Position numbers and translations under genes: made by a program. Positions 1 through 12,520 of a DNA stretch of 64,000 bases are shown here, one piece after another. The notes under the pieces were generated by a model. It was not told the origin of the DNA. It saw only the letters and a list, made by a program, of their open reading frames with translations, and made no database searches. Within the stretch, counting starts at the first letter, position 1. Every line of letters begins with the position of its first letter. Location: positions 48,667,064 through 48,731,063 of the forward strand of contig CM022665.1 of NCBI GenBank assembly GCA_012295275.1, given 5' to 3'. Source of the stretch: Chrysomallon squamiferum. Taxonomy: Eukaryota > Mollusca > Gastropoda > Neomphalida > Peltospiridae.

Positions 1-3000
1 GGACGGAAATATTATTTTTTGTAACAAATTTACAATACTGAAATAAATATAAATATTTATGCATAGGAGTAATTTAATATTTCACAAACCAGAAATTACA
101 AAATAAATGGACAATTCATTAAGATAATGATATTAAATATTTCTAGTATACACATGTAGGTAATTCTACATCACCCAAAGAATTTATTATGTACTGTTTT
201 TAACAAATGAACAAAACATTTAATGGATAAATTAATGGATTTTCTTTTTTCTTTTTTAGTATGGTATTGTGTGACATTTTCTTTTTGAAACAGTTCTGTT
301 ACGTACATTTATTTATTTTATTCACAGAATTAATTTTAGACTGAAGGAAATTAATGGATGTAAAAAATCAGAAACATGTTACATAAATTCCTTCTCGGCA
401 AGTCTTACTGTCTGGCAGTATTTTTTTAAAATTAATTGATGGCTGTACATATTGTGGAATGGAAGTAAACTATAAATTACAAACTGACAACTCAATCCAG
501 TTATCATTTATTATCAGTGGGATCACAAGGACTTTTGTTTAAAAAAAAAAGATGAAAATCAGAAATCAAAAACTAAAAATTTTATAATTTGTATAAAACA
601 TTTATTTATAAATATATATATATTTTGTTTTTTGATTTAAATATGTGAATTTATTTTATAATTTGATCAGATAACAATAAACATGATGTTAATATTGTTA
701 ATTAAAACATGAAGTTATCCCATTATAATACAGCTACTACTGTTTAGTGTAAATAAAGTGCTTTACATAATAAGGTACTTTTGATCATGAAAAAAAAGTT
801 TTTGATTTTTCTTCTTTTTCTTTCTACCATTATTTCATTTATTTACTTGTTTTTATTATATTTTTATTTATTAATTTATTTATTTATTTATTTATTTATT
901 TAATTATTTTTCACAATTTAGAAAATGTCACTTTCAGGTATGTCAACAGGAAAAAAGAAAATGCAAGAACCACATAAGAGGCTTGACAATCTAATAATAA
1001 TACAAAAGTAATCTAAAAAAGGTTATTGTCTAAATTATCACATAAATCAGAAACAAGTTTATCTGCATAAGGATGGCATCCTTACAAAGAGAAAATGGCA
1101 GCAATATAATTAGCAAAATAGTTGAAATTATTTTCAAAATATCTGTAAGACAGAATGTTAATCTTTAACCAAGGATTATTTAGTTATTTGGAATGATTTG
1201 GCTAAGTGGAATGCATTATTTACGTTTAATACTGCATTACTAAAATGTTTACATTATAGATTTTTAATAATGTTTTACAAACTTAACACCTGATAAATTA
1301 ATCATAAAAAAAAAAAAAAAAAAAAAATACAGTTGATTGAACTTTGTACTAATACTATATTGAGATCAGCAGTACAAATTATTAGCAGTTGTCACTGGAA
1401 ATATAAATTACAGCAGATAAAGATTTATCACAGAAATCAAACTACATCAGTTTCTGATACCTTGAAACAGCATACAGAAAATACAATCTATGACATACTA
1501 AAGAAAACTGGTTTTGTTAATTAAAATGTGAGAAAATAAATTAATGGAAAGGAAAATGTCCTTTTCATATGATTTTACACAATTAACAAAATAATGTACT
1601 AAAACAAACATCACTGAATAAATTGTTAAAACATGAAAAGAAAGAAAAAACCTGCCATAGTCCAATATGTAAGCAGACAGAGTTAGGATCTGCTTTGAAC
1701 ACTGTAATTACCAAAATGTTCAGCAGCAGCTACACATTTACAAACACAAATTAAAGATCACAGATGCTAATTTTTATTATTAAATATTTAAATAAATAGA
1801 TCATTCACTATAAACAATAACAAATTAATTTTAAATAATGTGTGGTTTTAACGCAGGCATTTACATTGTGGTGTAAGACAAAAATAATTTCTTCAGAGAG
1901 TTAATAGAACCAGCTGCCATTTTCTTAATGTCAAACAGTTGGTTAACATAACAAACATTTATTCTGATTAGTTATTGTTCAGCAGCAAAGTAATAAAACA
2001 CTTTATAGAATTTTCACCATTAAAAGAAAAAAAAAAAGAAAGTAATAAAAAGTAAAATATATAAATAAAAAAACATTTTAAAATGAATTCTCACAATTTA
2101 AATTTGAAAAAAAAAAAAGAAAAAAGGTAATTGAAAATATTACTACTGACCATAGACCTAAAAGGCCAATTCAAAAATCAAAAAAAAAAAAAAAAAAAAA
2201 AAAATAAAAAAAAAAAAAATCTTTTTAAATGATGAAACAAAGCTCAGCAAGAATTAATATTTGGTTAGATGGAATAAAAAGCAAAGATTGACATTAACAA
2301 AATATTTTGCAGCAGTGGATGGATGGAGACAAATCAGCAGATTGAGAAAGTGTGTATAATAGAACATTGTAGAAAAACATGCATAGAAGAATTTCAGCAC
2401 TATCAATACACCAGCAGTAGAACATAAACATGATAATTAATCACATCACTATACACTCCTATTACTACTGTTCTTCCAAACATTGCTTAATCCTAAATAC
2501 ATTTTCGGTGCTTTGATATACTTTTTTAAAAAATTCATTTTAATAAAAAAATATATGAAAAAAAGAAAATTAAATAAATAAATAAGTAAATAAATAAATT
2601 TTAGAAATTATTTTTGCATAATCTACCACCTATTCCATGCAAAACAAAATGACAAAACCTGTCATTTTTCAGGATGTTTACGCACAAACTGCTGGTATTT
2701 TTAATAGATAAAACTCACTTCGAGTGATCTGTGTTTGACATGGCACATAAATATTTATGCATAGATACAGCAGTTTACAAATAAAAATAACTTAACAATC
2801 TTGACATTTACAAATATTATCAATCTTGACAATCACAAATATAAATGTTATTGATCTTAACAATTACAAATATAAATGTTACTAATCTTGACACTGACAG
2901 ATACCAATGTGTTAACAATTCTGACAATTAAAAATCTTTGTTACATATCTTGATTGTTACAGACAGTGATCTTAATAGTTACAAATATAAAGATTTGTTA

Positions 3001-3903
3001 CCAATACAACAAACTGCAGATATATATCAGTGTTACCATTCTTGACCTTTATAAACTATAAACATGCTACCATCTACTCCTTATTTGAATGTTTAATGAA
3101 ATAGTTGCTCTTCTTGTGTGTAACAAACAGGCATCAAGTGTTTGTATAGAAGATGTGTATGTACTTTAGTCCAATAACAGAACCTTTTCGTCTCTGTTAC
3201 ATCCATTCACCAAGGTCTCTACAAAAGAATGGATCACTTTGTTGTTTTCCATAAATCACTAATATCTGCAGCAATATGACCACACCGATGTTGATCTATA
3301 CACAAAACCTGCTTGTGTACAATTCTTAAATCACATATTTCATTTTTAAAAAAGAGGAGAAGAAGAAATTTCTGTGGTGACATGCAATGTTCGTGCAGTA
3401 AAGACAGAAGTTTTGTTCTCACGGACGTCATGTCATATTTACGTAGTCGTCAGACTAGAATAAATAATTTCGCACATATTTAATTTGAAACTGTTTTTGC
3501 AAATTATAATTATTCCATTCCATTAAAATTTACTATTAAAATAATCTTTAAGAATAAGGAACATAAGTATTTGAAGAAATTAAATGTTCCTAAACAGCAA
3601 ATGCTTTTCTGTTCCTTCAAAACAAATTTGATTTTATTTTATTTCAGTTCTTTAACATCTTTCTCCAGATTTAGACTTCTTGTTTGTCCTCTGCTGGTAA
3701 ATTACCTATGTTGGTTTTGCTGTAATTTTTTATTTTTTTAAATTTATTTATTGGTAAGGCACAGAATTAATACTTAATGAATAAAGATGTTTATCTCGGA
3801 AACATCTTGTCCTCATCCTGAAGATTTCCATGTCTTTGATACAATTACAACAAATTATTTTTTCTTCATAAGAATGTCAGAGCTCAGATGGAACGAGGAT
3901 TTT
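1..3903. other. Gene-free A/T-rich flank downstream of STK33
   Basis: No exon with coding-like composition and usable splice sites was found on either strand. The stretch holds long poly-A runs (for example near 1307-1327 and 2180-2219), TTTA-type simple repeats near 880-905, and a degenerate array of a 'cttgacaattacaaatataaatgtta'-like theme at about 2785-3010. The right end, just below 3904, should contain the STK33 3' untranslated region. Several AATAAA hexamers read on the minus strand there, for example about 3742-3747, but no single one can be chosen. Confidence 0.6.
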
Positions 3904-4997
3904 CTATTTCTTCTTTGTACTCTGTGGCTTCAGGCTGCTGCTGTTTGTTCTCACAAATGAGGGGGCTGATCTGGTGGAGGTTAGAGATTTTCTATATTTC
4001 ATTGATGTAATTGAAGTCTTGGGAGTCTGAAAAGAAAACTTCAGAACATTAATTTCATAAGATATATATTTTATGTGAATAATTTTAAAAGATGGTGTTG
4101 CCATATTCTGAAGAGGCCTTATGAGCAGGAATAAATCGGGAATAACTGATTTAATTTATTCCTGAATCCAGCCTAACATGCAAATACTTTCCCTCTCTCT
4201 GCAAGAGGTGATTATATGATATTCAGATGGCACAAATAAAAAATTTAAATACATTTATGTTTAGGTAAGTGTGTTATTTGTTATTAACAACCAATTCATG
4301 CTAATGATAAAGTAATAAAATAAAATAATAAAATATAACATCAGATAAACAAAAACAATAAAAGTCAAGCCCAACAGTATGTGATAACATGACAACTCTA
4401 GCAATGGTTAGCACTGAGTTTTGTTCATATTTCTAAGTGTGAAATAGTAAGATAAAATCAGAATTCCTAGCCTGCACATTAATTTTTGTGTAATTTTTTT
4501 ATTAGCAAAAACAGGTTAGTGATTACCAAATAAAATAAAGCTTTGGGAAGTATTTAAAATATATTCAGGCATATTTAGCAAATTATTTAAAAAAAATAAC
4601 AGAATGAAGCAAGACAACTTAAAACAGTGATCTAATTGTGAGCACTCTAAATAAAGTTTTAGTATTATTTTTTTATGTTTTTTTATTTTCAAAATTTTAA
4701 ATGTTTTTTTAAGATTTTTTACCTAAGGAGACTAAAGTCATGGTTTACAGAGGAACAAATTATTGTAACTGAGGAATACATTTCTGTCAAACTTACTGGT
4801 AACTTAGAAGCAGATGGCGGATGTCGAGTATCACTGGGTTTAATGGTTGTTTTCTGAGTTCCACTGCTTTCAGGTACAACATCCAGCTGCAACATCAAAC
4901 AGGTAATTAATGAACATTTATTTAACATCACATTACTCATTGTAAGCATGCCAATTTTGAAATCACCCACACACACAGACAGACAGACAAACAGACA

Positions 4998-5031
<34 letters not shown>

Positions 5032-8000
5032 TTGAAGAGCATAAAATAAACAGGGATTCTTTGCCTGTATTAAGGTCTTTCACACACACACGCACACGCA
5101 CACGCACACGCTTGTATGTAGAGAATAACTGGTTAAGGTCTAAAGATATAAGCTTTATCTAATGAAAGTTAAGAATGGCACAATTTAACCTGAGCAGGAT
5201 AAAGCTGAAATCTTAAGACTTGTTACTAGTTATCTCTATTTTTCTGCAATCGTAAATGATACAAAAACTAAATCAACTGTTTTACTTCTCAAATCAACTG
5301 TTTTACTTCTCAAATCAACTGTTTTACTTCTCAAATCAACACTCTTGTGATTCACACACACTGATTTTTGTTGTCGCCTACAAAAACTATACATTGAAAC
5401 AAAACAAACAACAAGAATTACTCACAGCTGTTTTGGAACGTCGATTACTTGTATCACTCTGTGAAAGATGTAGAAAATTTTTAAATGATTTAATGTCATG
5501 CTATTAATTTATTATATCATACAAAATATTCACACCTAATATAAACAAAACATAAACAAATTATTATTTCCTCCAAATGATTATGTAACAAAATGAACAT
5601 CTACACTTGATATTACATAAACGAAGTGCAGATATCACACAGTGACTGACAGAAAAGAAGTTCAGTTATTTCGTACAGATATAGCACATATAACGTGCCA
5701 GTGCCATTTGAGAAAGGTGAGATGTAATCACCAGCTGATCAGATTTATTATTTGAAATGTCTTCTCTCAGTTGATTATTTCTACAAAATTTCACAGGTCA
5801 ATTTACCAAACACTGAACTGTGTGACAGTTTAAACTGTAAACAAATTAGCCTACCGTTCCTCTTGGTGGTAATGAAATGGAAACAGAGTTACTGCGACCT
5901 GAACTAGACGGCTTCGGATCTTCTGACTCTTTAACCTGAATCTCTACCACCTGAAGTTAATACATGAGTAGCAGTTAAGTATTAACTAATAAAAAAGTAA
6001 CTTTTATGATATGAGAAAACTTGTATACAGATATAAATACATTTAAAAAAAACAACATTTATGTATGCTTGTTCTCAGTCAACATAAATTATTATGAAAA
6101 ACCTTAAAAATTTTGAAAGTTCATTTACTAAAGTGAAAAGATTGTACTGTAACCAAAGAAACAGAAACCTTTTCTTTTGACAATATCAATACACAGCAAG
6201 GTTTCTTATTCTTTTCTCTCTTTTTTTTCAGTTTGTTTCTTTTTGGTGTATGTTTGTAATAAAGTCTTGGTTTTTAATTTTTTTTTTTTTTTTTTTTTTT
6301 TTTTTGGAGCAAGTTTGTTGTTGTTGTTGTTTTTATGAAAGTTGTGCAGCAATTCCCATGTTTGTACCTGTTCAGAACATACCAATTTAAATTTTAATAA
6401 TATTTTAAATTCATTTTTTAATTTTTTTTAGTTCTCTATTATTTTTTACAAATCAGAATCTCATTAGTAACTTGTCAAAATAAACAGATCCATAAATAAC
6501 ATCAGAATAACAAAAATAAAGTTTAAAAACTGGCGTGTAATCTTTAAAGCCATTACCCTGATGTAAACAAGACCATGTGAAAAGACACGTTTCGCAGGAC
6601 TGTGGTGATCAGGAAACTTACGTGCTCTCTGCTGTCTACCGCCGTACTGTCCTCGCTTTCACAAAGCGCAACTTGTCCATTTACTGACAGCAAGTCATCG
6701 TCTGTTATTGGACAGTTCTCTCGTTTCAGCTCTGGTGCCCAACTCTTCATCATCTCCAGCACATTGCGAGGTTCACTGTCATCTGTCGTCTTGCCCTGAC
6801 AGCGAAAAAATAAAATAAAATAAAATAAATATTAATATACATAATCGAGCGGCATAAAGTAACATAATAACAGTTGTGTATCTGACTCTTTATACCATTT
6901 ATACGTTTATACTATGAGGTAATTCCTACAAATTAGATAAAAATAGTTTAGTACCTTAAAAATCTCACACATTCACAAATACAAACATGCCACATAACAC
7001 CATCCTATACCCCCCACATATACACCATCCTATACCCCCCACACACACATGTACACCAATGCACAAGCATGCATGCATGCACACAGAGGCACTTTAGAAA
7101 TGGCTGACTGACTAATGCACTGAATTTTAGTGACAAGTTGAAAAACACTAAATTATTTTTATTTTATCTCTTCCGGAGAATGTAATTATCCGTGCGTTAG
7201 CTCACAATTACCTGCAACTCTAATTAAAACCCCAAACCAACTTATGGTGAAAAAAAAAAAAAAAAAAGCCCAAAACAATGTAAAAGAAAACTGCCGTGTA
7301 TTTTGATCAGTTTAGAATATTAACACTGTGGGTATTATTCTGTTGATGAAAGAATGTAGAAATACAGAATAAACATGTGACTTACAGTAAACCAAGGATG
7401 GTCAAAGACCTCAGCAGCAGACAGGCGATGGGCTGGGTCAGCTTTGAGCATTCCCTGGATACATTTCTTTGCTGCAGTCCACAAAAAAAATAAAAAATAA
7501 AAAATTATAAAGATTATTATAACACACCAGTGACATATTTGTCACTGTTTTTATATTTCAAAAAGACAAAAAATGACAGGAAAAATTAATCAGTCAGTAA
7601 TTTAAAAGAAACCCCAACTAATTAATGATTATTGCTATGAAATAACTGAATATATCACTTACACTTTCGTACTGTATGAAGTGTAACTGAATTACAATCA
7701 AGTTAATGTCACTGGAGGGAGATAACCAGAAAAGAACGTTATCTTACATATGCTAGCAAAACAGTAATAAATTAATTAGAAGTGAAAAACGAGGGAACAG
7801 TAAACACTACCTTCAGTGCTGATTGTGTTCCACACATCTGCAGAAAAATCTATGTCAGCTTTCTTTATAAGCTCAGTGAGTGTTTCTTCATCTGGGGCTG
7901 GGAAAGGGGCATTTCCACACAGCCTATGAGAAAAAACAACAAAGTTCTGACCATTATAACAGTAATCTATAATAAAAACAACAACACAACAACAATCACA

Positions 8001-10191
8001 AACAAATTTTTATTTAGTTTCAGAGCTATAAAAAAAAAATGCCTGTACGTTGTCCTTTTTTTAAGTTCATTTACCTGTTCTAATTAGAATCAGCTGCTAT
8101 ATATTATTAGTAAAAATAACATTGGAGTGGCAGTAGTAGTAGTAGTAGTAGCAGCAGTAGTGTAAACAATACTGGTATTAGTAACAGAATAGTTATGCTT
8201 GAATAATTACTAGTAATAGCAGCCTGTTATTAGCAGTAATAGTAGCCTGTTATTAGTAGTAAAGGTATTACTAGTAATGGTAATAGTAGCCTGTTATTAT
8301 TAGTAAAGGTATTTCAAGTAATAGCAATCTGTTATTATTAGTAAAGGTAATGCTAGTAATAATAACAGTAGAAATATTCTTGCTAATTGTAAAAGTAACG
8401 TAACACATTATTATTATTTTTTTTTTTTCAGGTAACAAACTGTGTCAATGTCAGCTCTGGTTTCAAACAAGACAAGACTGACTGGAGGTGTTTTTCTTGT
8501 TCTGACCACAGCTCATTAACTGGGTTATTACAAGCTACTGTGATAATATGTAATACAGCTTTTCCTTGTTGCTGTGAAAAGTTGATTATTAACAGACGTT
8601 TTATACTCACAGTATATAAGCAATCACTCCCATTGCCCACACATCACACTGCTGACTGTAAGTTTTATTTTCTATAATTTCTGGAGCTGAAAATAAAAAT
8701 AAAAATAAAAATAAAAATAAAAATAAAAATAAAAATAAAAAAAAATAAAAACAAAAACAAAAACAAAAACAAAAACAAAAACAAAAATAAAAATAGAAAA
8801 CCTATTTGAAAACTTTTAATTTTAATTTTTTAAATTTTTAAATCATTTTAGTTCCCCACATGTTTATATGTTTTAAATAAAATCATAAATAGTTATGTTC
8901 TACATTTGGACAACAACAAAAATGTTCAACTGATAATCTCTTACTTTGTTTATCTGGAAATATTACAATCATTTCATAAAAGTTTACAAAAATAACACAC
9001 AGTGGGGAAGCAAAAAGAAAGAAAAAATTACCAAGATCACTAAATTATCAGTTATCTTTCAAATAAATTGTAAAAAACAGAGAAGACTTTTTTGTCTGAT
9101 TTGATATTTACATACAGATTATATTTATCATTTCTTGTGAAACATATGACAGTATTTAGAGAAAAGTCATAAAAACTAGCAATAAGAAAAAATATAATCA
9201 AATTCCAAAATGTTCTGTTTACAACAAAATGGTCTAAACTGAAGAAAAGATGGTATTTTATATTAATAAATATATAATTTAACAAATATTTTGGGGTAGT
9301 CTATCGAATCTTACCCATATACATAGGAGTCCCACAAAAATCCTGCATCATATTGTCAAAACCTTGTCCCCCTTTCACTACAGACAGTCCAAAATCAGTC
9401 AACTGGAAAACAATTTTTTTTTTTTTCTTCACAATGTGTGACCAGTGGAATATTACGTTTATATCAAATATGAAATAGAAATTTGTAGGAAGCATTGTCT
9501 CTCATAAAATAATAATAATAATAATAAAACAGATCAGACAATGAAGTAATAAAATATAAAATGTATTTAGTAACACTGACAGGTGCAAAACTGGATGTGC
9601 ATAATCAGTTAAAGTCAGCAAAAACAGATGAATTTACAATTAACATTTATCAAACTGCCTCTGACACACAAAACATGAAATTTAGATATGTTATATTTGT
9701 TAGGATTTATTTTTGCTTTGTGTATTGAATGCTATATCTATTTACTGTACCTTGATATGCAGCATGTCATTTTCATCTTCTGGATTCTGACTTAGTAATA
9801 TATTTTCTAATTTTATATCTCGGTGTACTATGTCTACAAATAAAACAAAGAAACTTGTCTTTTTACGTAAGCAACATAAAGTTTAAATATTTGACAACTA
9901 TATACAAAACAAATAAAAAATAAATAAATAAATAAAAAAATAAAAATGAATAATAATCAATGATTACTAAAATTGTGGTAACTGGTAGAACTTACAATAT
10001 TAATAGTAAACTATGGTACTTAAAACACACACAAATATGCACATCCAAACATTATTTACTTATGTTGTTTTTTTTGCCTCTAGACCAGTTTTTTTCTATC
10101 ACTTTCATTTTAAAATAACAAGCTTATTTTATTTCATACTACTTGCAATTTTATTTTTATTATTATTTATTTATTTACTTTATTATTGTTA

Positions 10192-10226
<35 letters not shown>

Positions 10227-11870
10227 TTTTTTTTTTCTTTATGTTAATATTTTAATATTTCAATAAACTTGTTCCAAAAATCTAAAAATTTACAAAATGT
10301 AATTAATAGCTTGTCATTTGTATGTAGTATACTATGAAGAGTTTATTTCACAGTTTATAAGTATATATCTCAGTAAAACATCACATTTCATACCACTGGT
10401 AACCAACATCGGTTTAGAAATTTAATTAGTCTAAATACATAATTTCTCGGGAACGTATACAAAATACATTTACCATTTTTATGTAGATAGGAAACAGCAC
10501 TCGACAGTTTCTGCATGATTGTTTTTACTTCTTGCTCTGTAAAATACACCTTTTGTTTGAGAGCATCAGCCAATTCTCCTCCTTCACACAGCTCTAACAC
10601 TAGGAACATTCGCTGAAATATTTTTATACGCTTGCTGTATACCAGAAACATACGTACATCTACTATATAGCAGAAACACACACACATCTACTATATAGCA
10701 GAATATTTGTATATATCTACTACGTATCAAAAACACATATCTATTATATACCAGAAATATACACTGTGTGTTTAGTGTGTGTGTGTACATACATATATAC
10801 ATATACATATATACACTTATACACATATATGTATATATATATGTGTGTGTGTGTATATATATATATATATGTATGTGCTCCACACAAACACACATATACA
10901 CAAACATCTATTACATACCAGTAACATACACTAAAATATTACTGTACATCTATACACCAGAAATTTAGACTGAAATATTACTGTACATCTATTATACACC
11001 AGAAATTTACACTGAAATATTACTGTACATCTATTATACACCAGAAGTTTACACTGAAATATTACTGTACATCTAGTACCCACCAGAAAAAACACAAACT
11101 ATTTGTATATGTTTACAAGAAACATACACATATCCAACATTCTACCATTATTTACTGTAACAGAAATATTTTTATACAGTTATTATCACCTACAATATAC
11201 CATAAACACAGATATATATTTAAGGTTTCACCAACATTTACTGGATTCACCAGAAACACAAAGTATATACAAGTGTACACACCTAAACATTTCCAAATTA
11301 TTACCAGAACATTTTACTGATGTTAACAAGTGTGGATATGTGACTTGGTGAATTACCTTTGGAGATTCAATAACTTCATTTAGTTCTATTATATTTGGAT
11401 GTCTAACTCGCTTTAATATAGAAACTTCTCGTTCCATCAACTTCAGACCTGTAGTTCCAGCCTGCAAAACACAAAGAAATTTTAAAGAACCCACCTCAAA
11501 AAAAGAATTTATGCTGATCCCATTGAATCTGGTGAGGGTTTTCTTACTAACCTATCCCCAAACAAATACATTTTCAAAATTATTTTATGTTAAGATTTTT
11601 AAATTAAAATATTTATGCCAATTTTTTATTTTTATTTTTATTTTAATAAATCCACTGTTTTACTAAACGCAGGTTTACCTTTTCTTTGCTGATACTCTTG
11701 ATTGCCCACTTCTCATTTGTCTCACGATGTATGCCTTCGTGCACTTTCCCAAAACTGCCTTCACCAAGTTTTTTACCCACAATGTACATGTCCCTGATGG
11801 CATTGTCGTCTGGGATGCGCGTGTGCACGATGGTTTTCTCTATGGTGATTTTTGATGAACTTGTAATCAT
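3904..11870 (-). CDS. STK33: Serine/threonine kinase 33 (STK33), 13 coding exons
   Basis: A CAMK-group Ser/Thr kinase. Coding exons from 5' to 3': 11870-11679, 11461-11357, 10612-10474, 9833-9751, 9402-9315, 8686-8611, 7923-7811, 7471-7386, 6795-6622, 5950-5855, 5458-5426, 4886-4797, 4026-3904. All have GT/AG borders and matching phases; the total is 1398 nt, 465 aa. The glycine loop GEGSFG is at 36-41, AIK Lys at 58, HRDIKLEN from 149, DFG at 176-178 and APE at 203-205, so the kinase should be catalytically competent. The post-kinase segment keeps the 'NVLEMMK.W' block and basic KKK C-terminus that I recall from vertebrate STK33. Family knowledge: vertebrate STK33 is testis- and cilium-associated and phosphorylates vimentin. 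Human STK33 is about 514 aa, so this copy is slightly shorter. The 33-nt and 96-nt exons in the tail are the least certain parts. Confidence 0.93.
4966..5030. repeat. (CAGA)n/(CA)n microsatellite in STK33 intron
   Basis: Tetranucleotide CAGA-type repeats run into an uninterrupted (AC)n tract of roughly 30 bp, inside the intron between the last two-but-one exons of STK33. A second imperfect CA/CG-CA tract lies at about 5082-5111. Confidence 0.9.
5269..5341. repeat. 21-bp tandem repeat, about 3.5 copies
   Basis: The unit reads 'aaatcaactgttttacttct' plus one base and is repeated almost perfectly, lying about 90 bp from the small STK33 exon at 5426-5458. Confidence 0.85.
8689..8797. repeat. (AAAAT)n/(AAAAC)n pentanucleotide array
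   Basis: Roughly 20 pentamers, first AAAAT then AAAAC, start three bases before the 3' splice site of STK33 exon 8686-8611. The minus-strand polypyrimidine tract of that exon is therefore formed by the (ATTTT)n repeat itself, so repeat-length variation directly changes the splice-site context. Confidence 0.9.
10960..11100. repeat. About 42-bp tandem repeat, 3-4 copies
   Basis: Successive copies of an 'ccagaaatttacactgaaa'-type unit with 'ttactgtacatctat' spacers, in an STK33 intron. It abuts a (TA/CA)-rich low-complexity stretch at 10768-10930. Confidence 0.75.
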
Positions 11871-11901
11871 TTTGGCTCTTCTAGTTTAATTATGTGTGCA
11901 T
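11871..11901 (-). promoter_or_regulatory. STK33 5' leader segment with a short upstream ORF
   Basis: Directly upstream of the STK33 ATG, the minus strand shows a good 3' splice site (GTTTTACAG) ending at 11902, so the leader continues in an upstream noncoding exon. The leader piece begins with an upstream reading frame of three codons (Met-His-Thr-stop, 11901-11890), out of use before the main ATG at 11870. A candidate first-exon donor (GTAAGT) for this gene is at about 18650, but this is only a consensus match. Confidence 0.45.
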
Positions 11902-12483
11902 CTGTAAAACAGATATTATTTCTCTGAGTCAAGGGATATTTTTGTTTAATGTCATGGATTTTTTTTTATTAACCTGTTAGGTATAGAAAGAAAACTTTTT
12001 TAAATAATAAGAACGAAATTTGTTCCTTCACGCAAATGTCTTGACAACTGAACAGGATGGGAAAATTAACATATATTTCACTGAAAAGAAATTACTTTGG
12101 CTTTGGTAAAATGATTAATTATAATATTAGATTACAAAGAAAATAACAAAAAATGACAACACGGAGATTTGATCCTGGAACTGATACATTTTCACTTCTT
12201 TTCAAAAACAAACAACCTCTAAGAATAAATAATGACAATATTGGAGAAAAATGAAAACAGCAGCGAGTGTTGATTTTCATTTTAAATATAGTTTCCCATA
12301 GAAACTTGTGATTAGAGGAGAAAGTCTGTGAGTAAGAACCAGCTCATTAAGTCCTGTGATAAGACTTCTTTAGTGACCCAGGACACTGTATCATAATTAG
12401 CAGACTGCAATGAATAATTCTAAATTGAGGGAAAAACAATATAATGTCAGTGGGAAATATTTATTTACACACCTAATCCAAAA

Positions 12484-12520
<37 letters not shown>

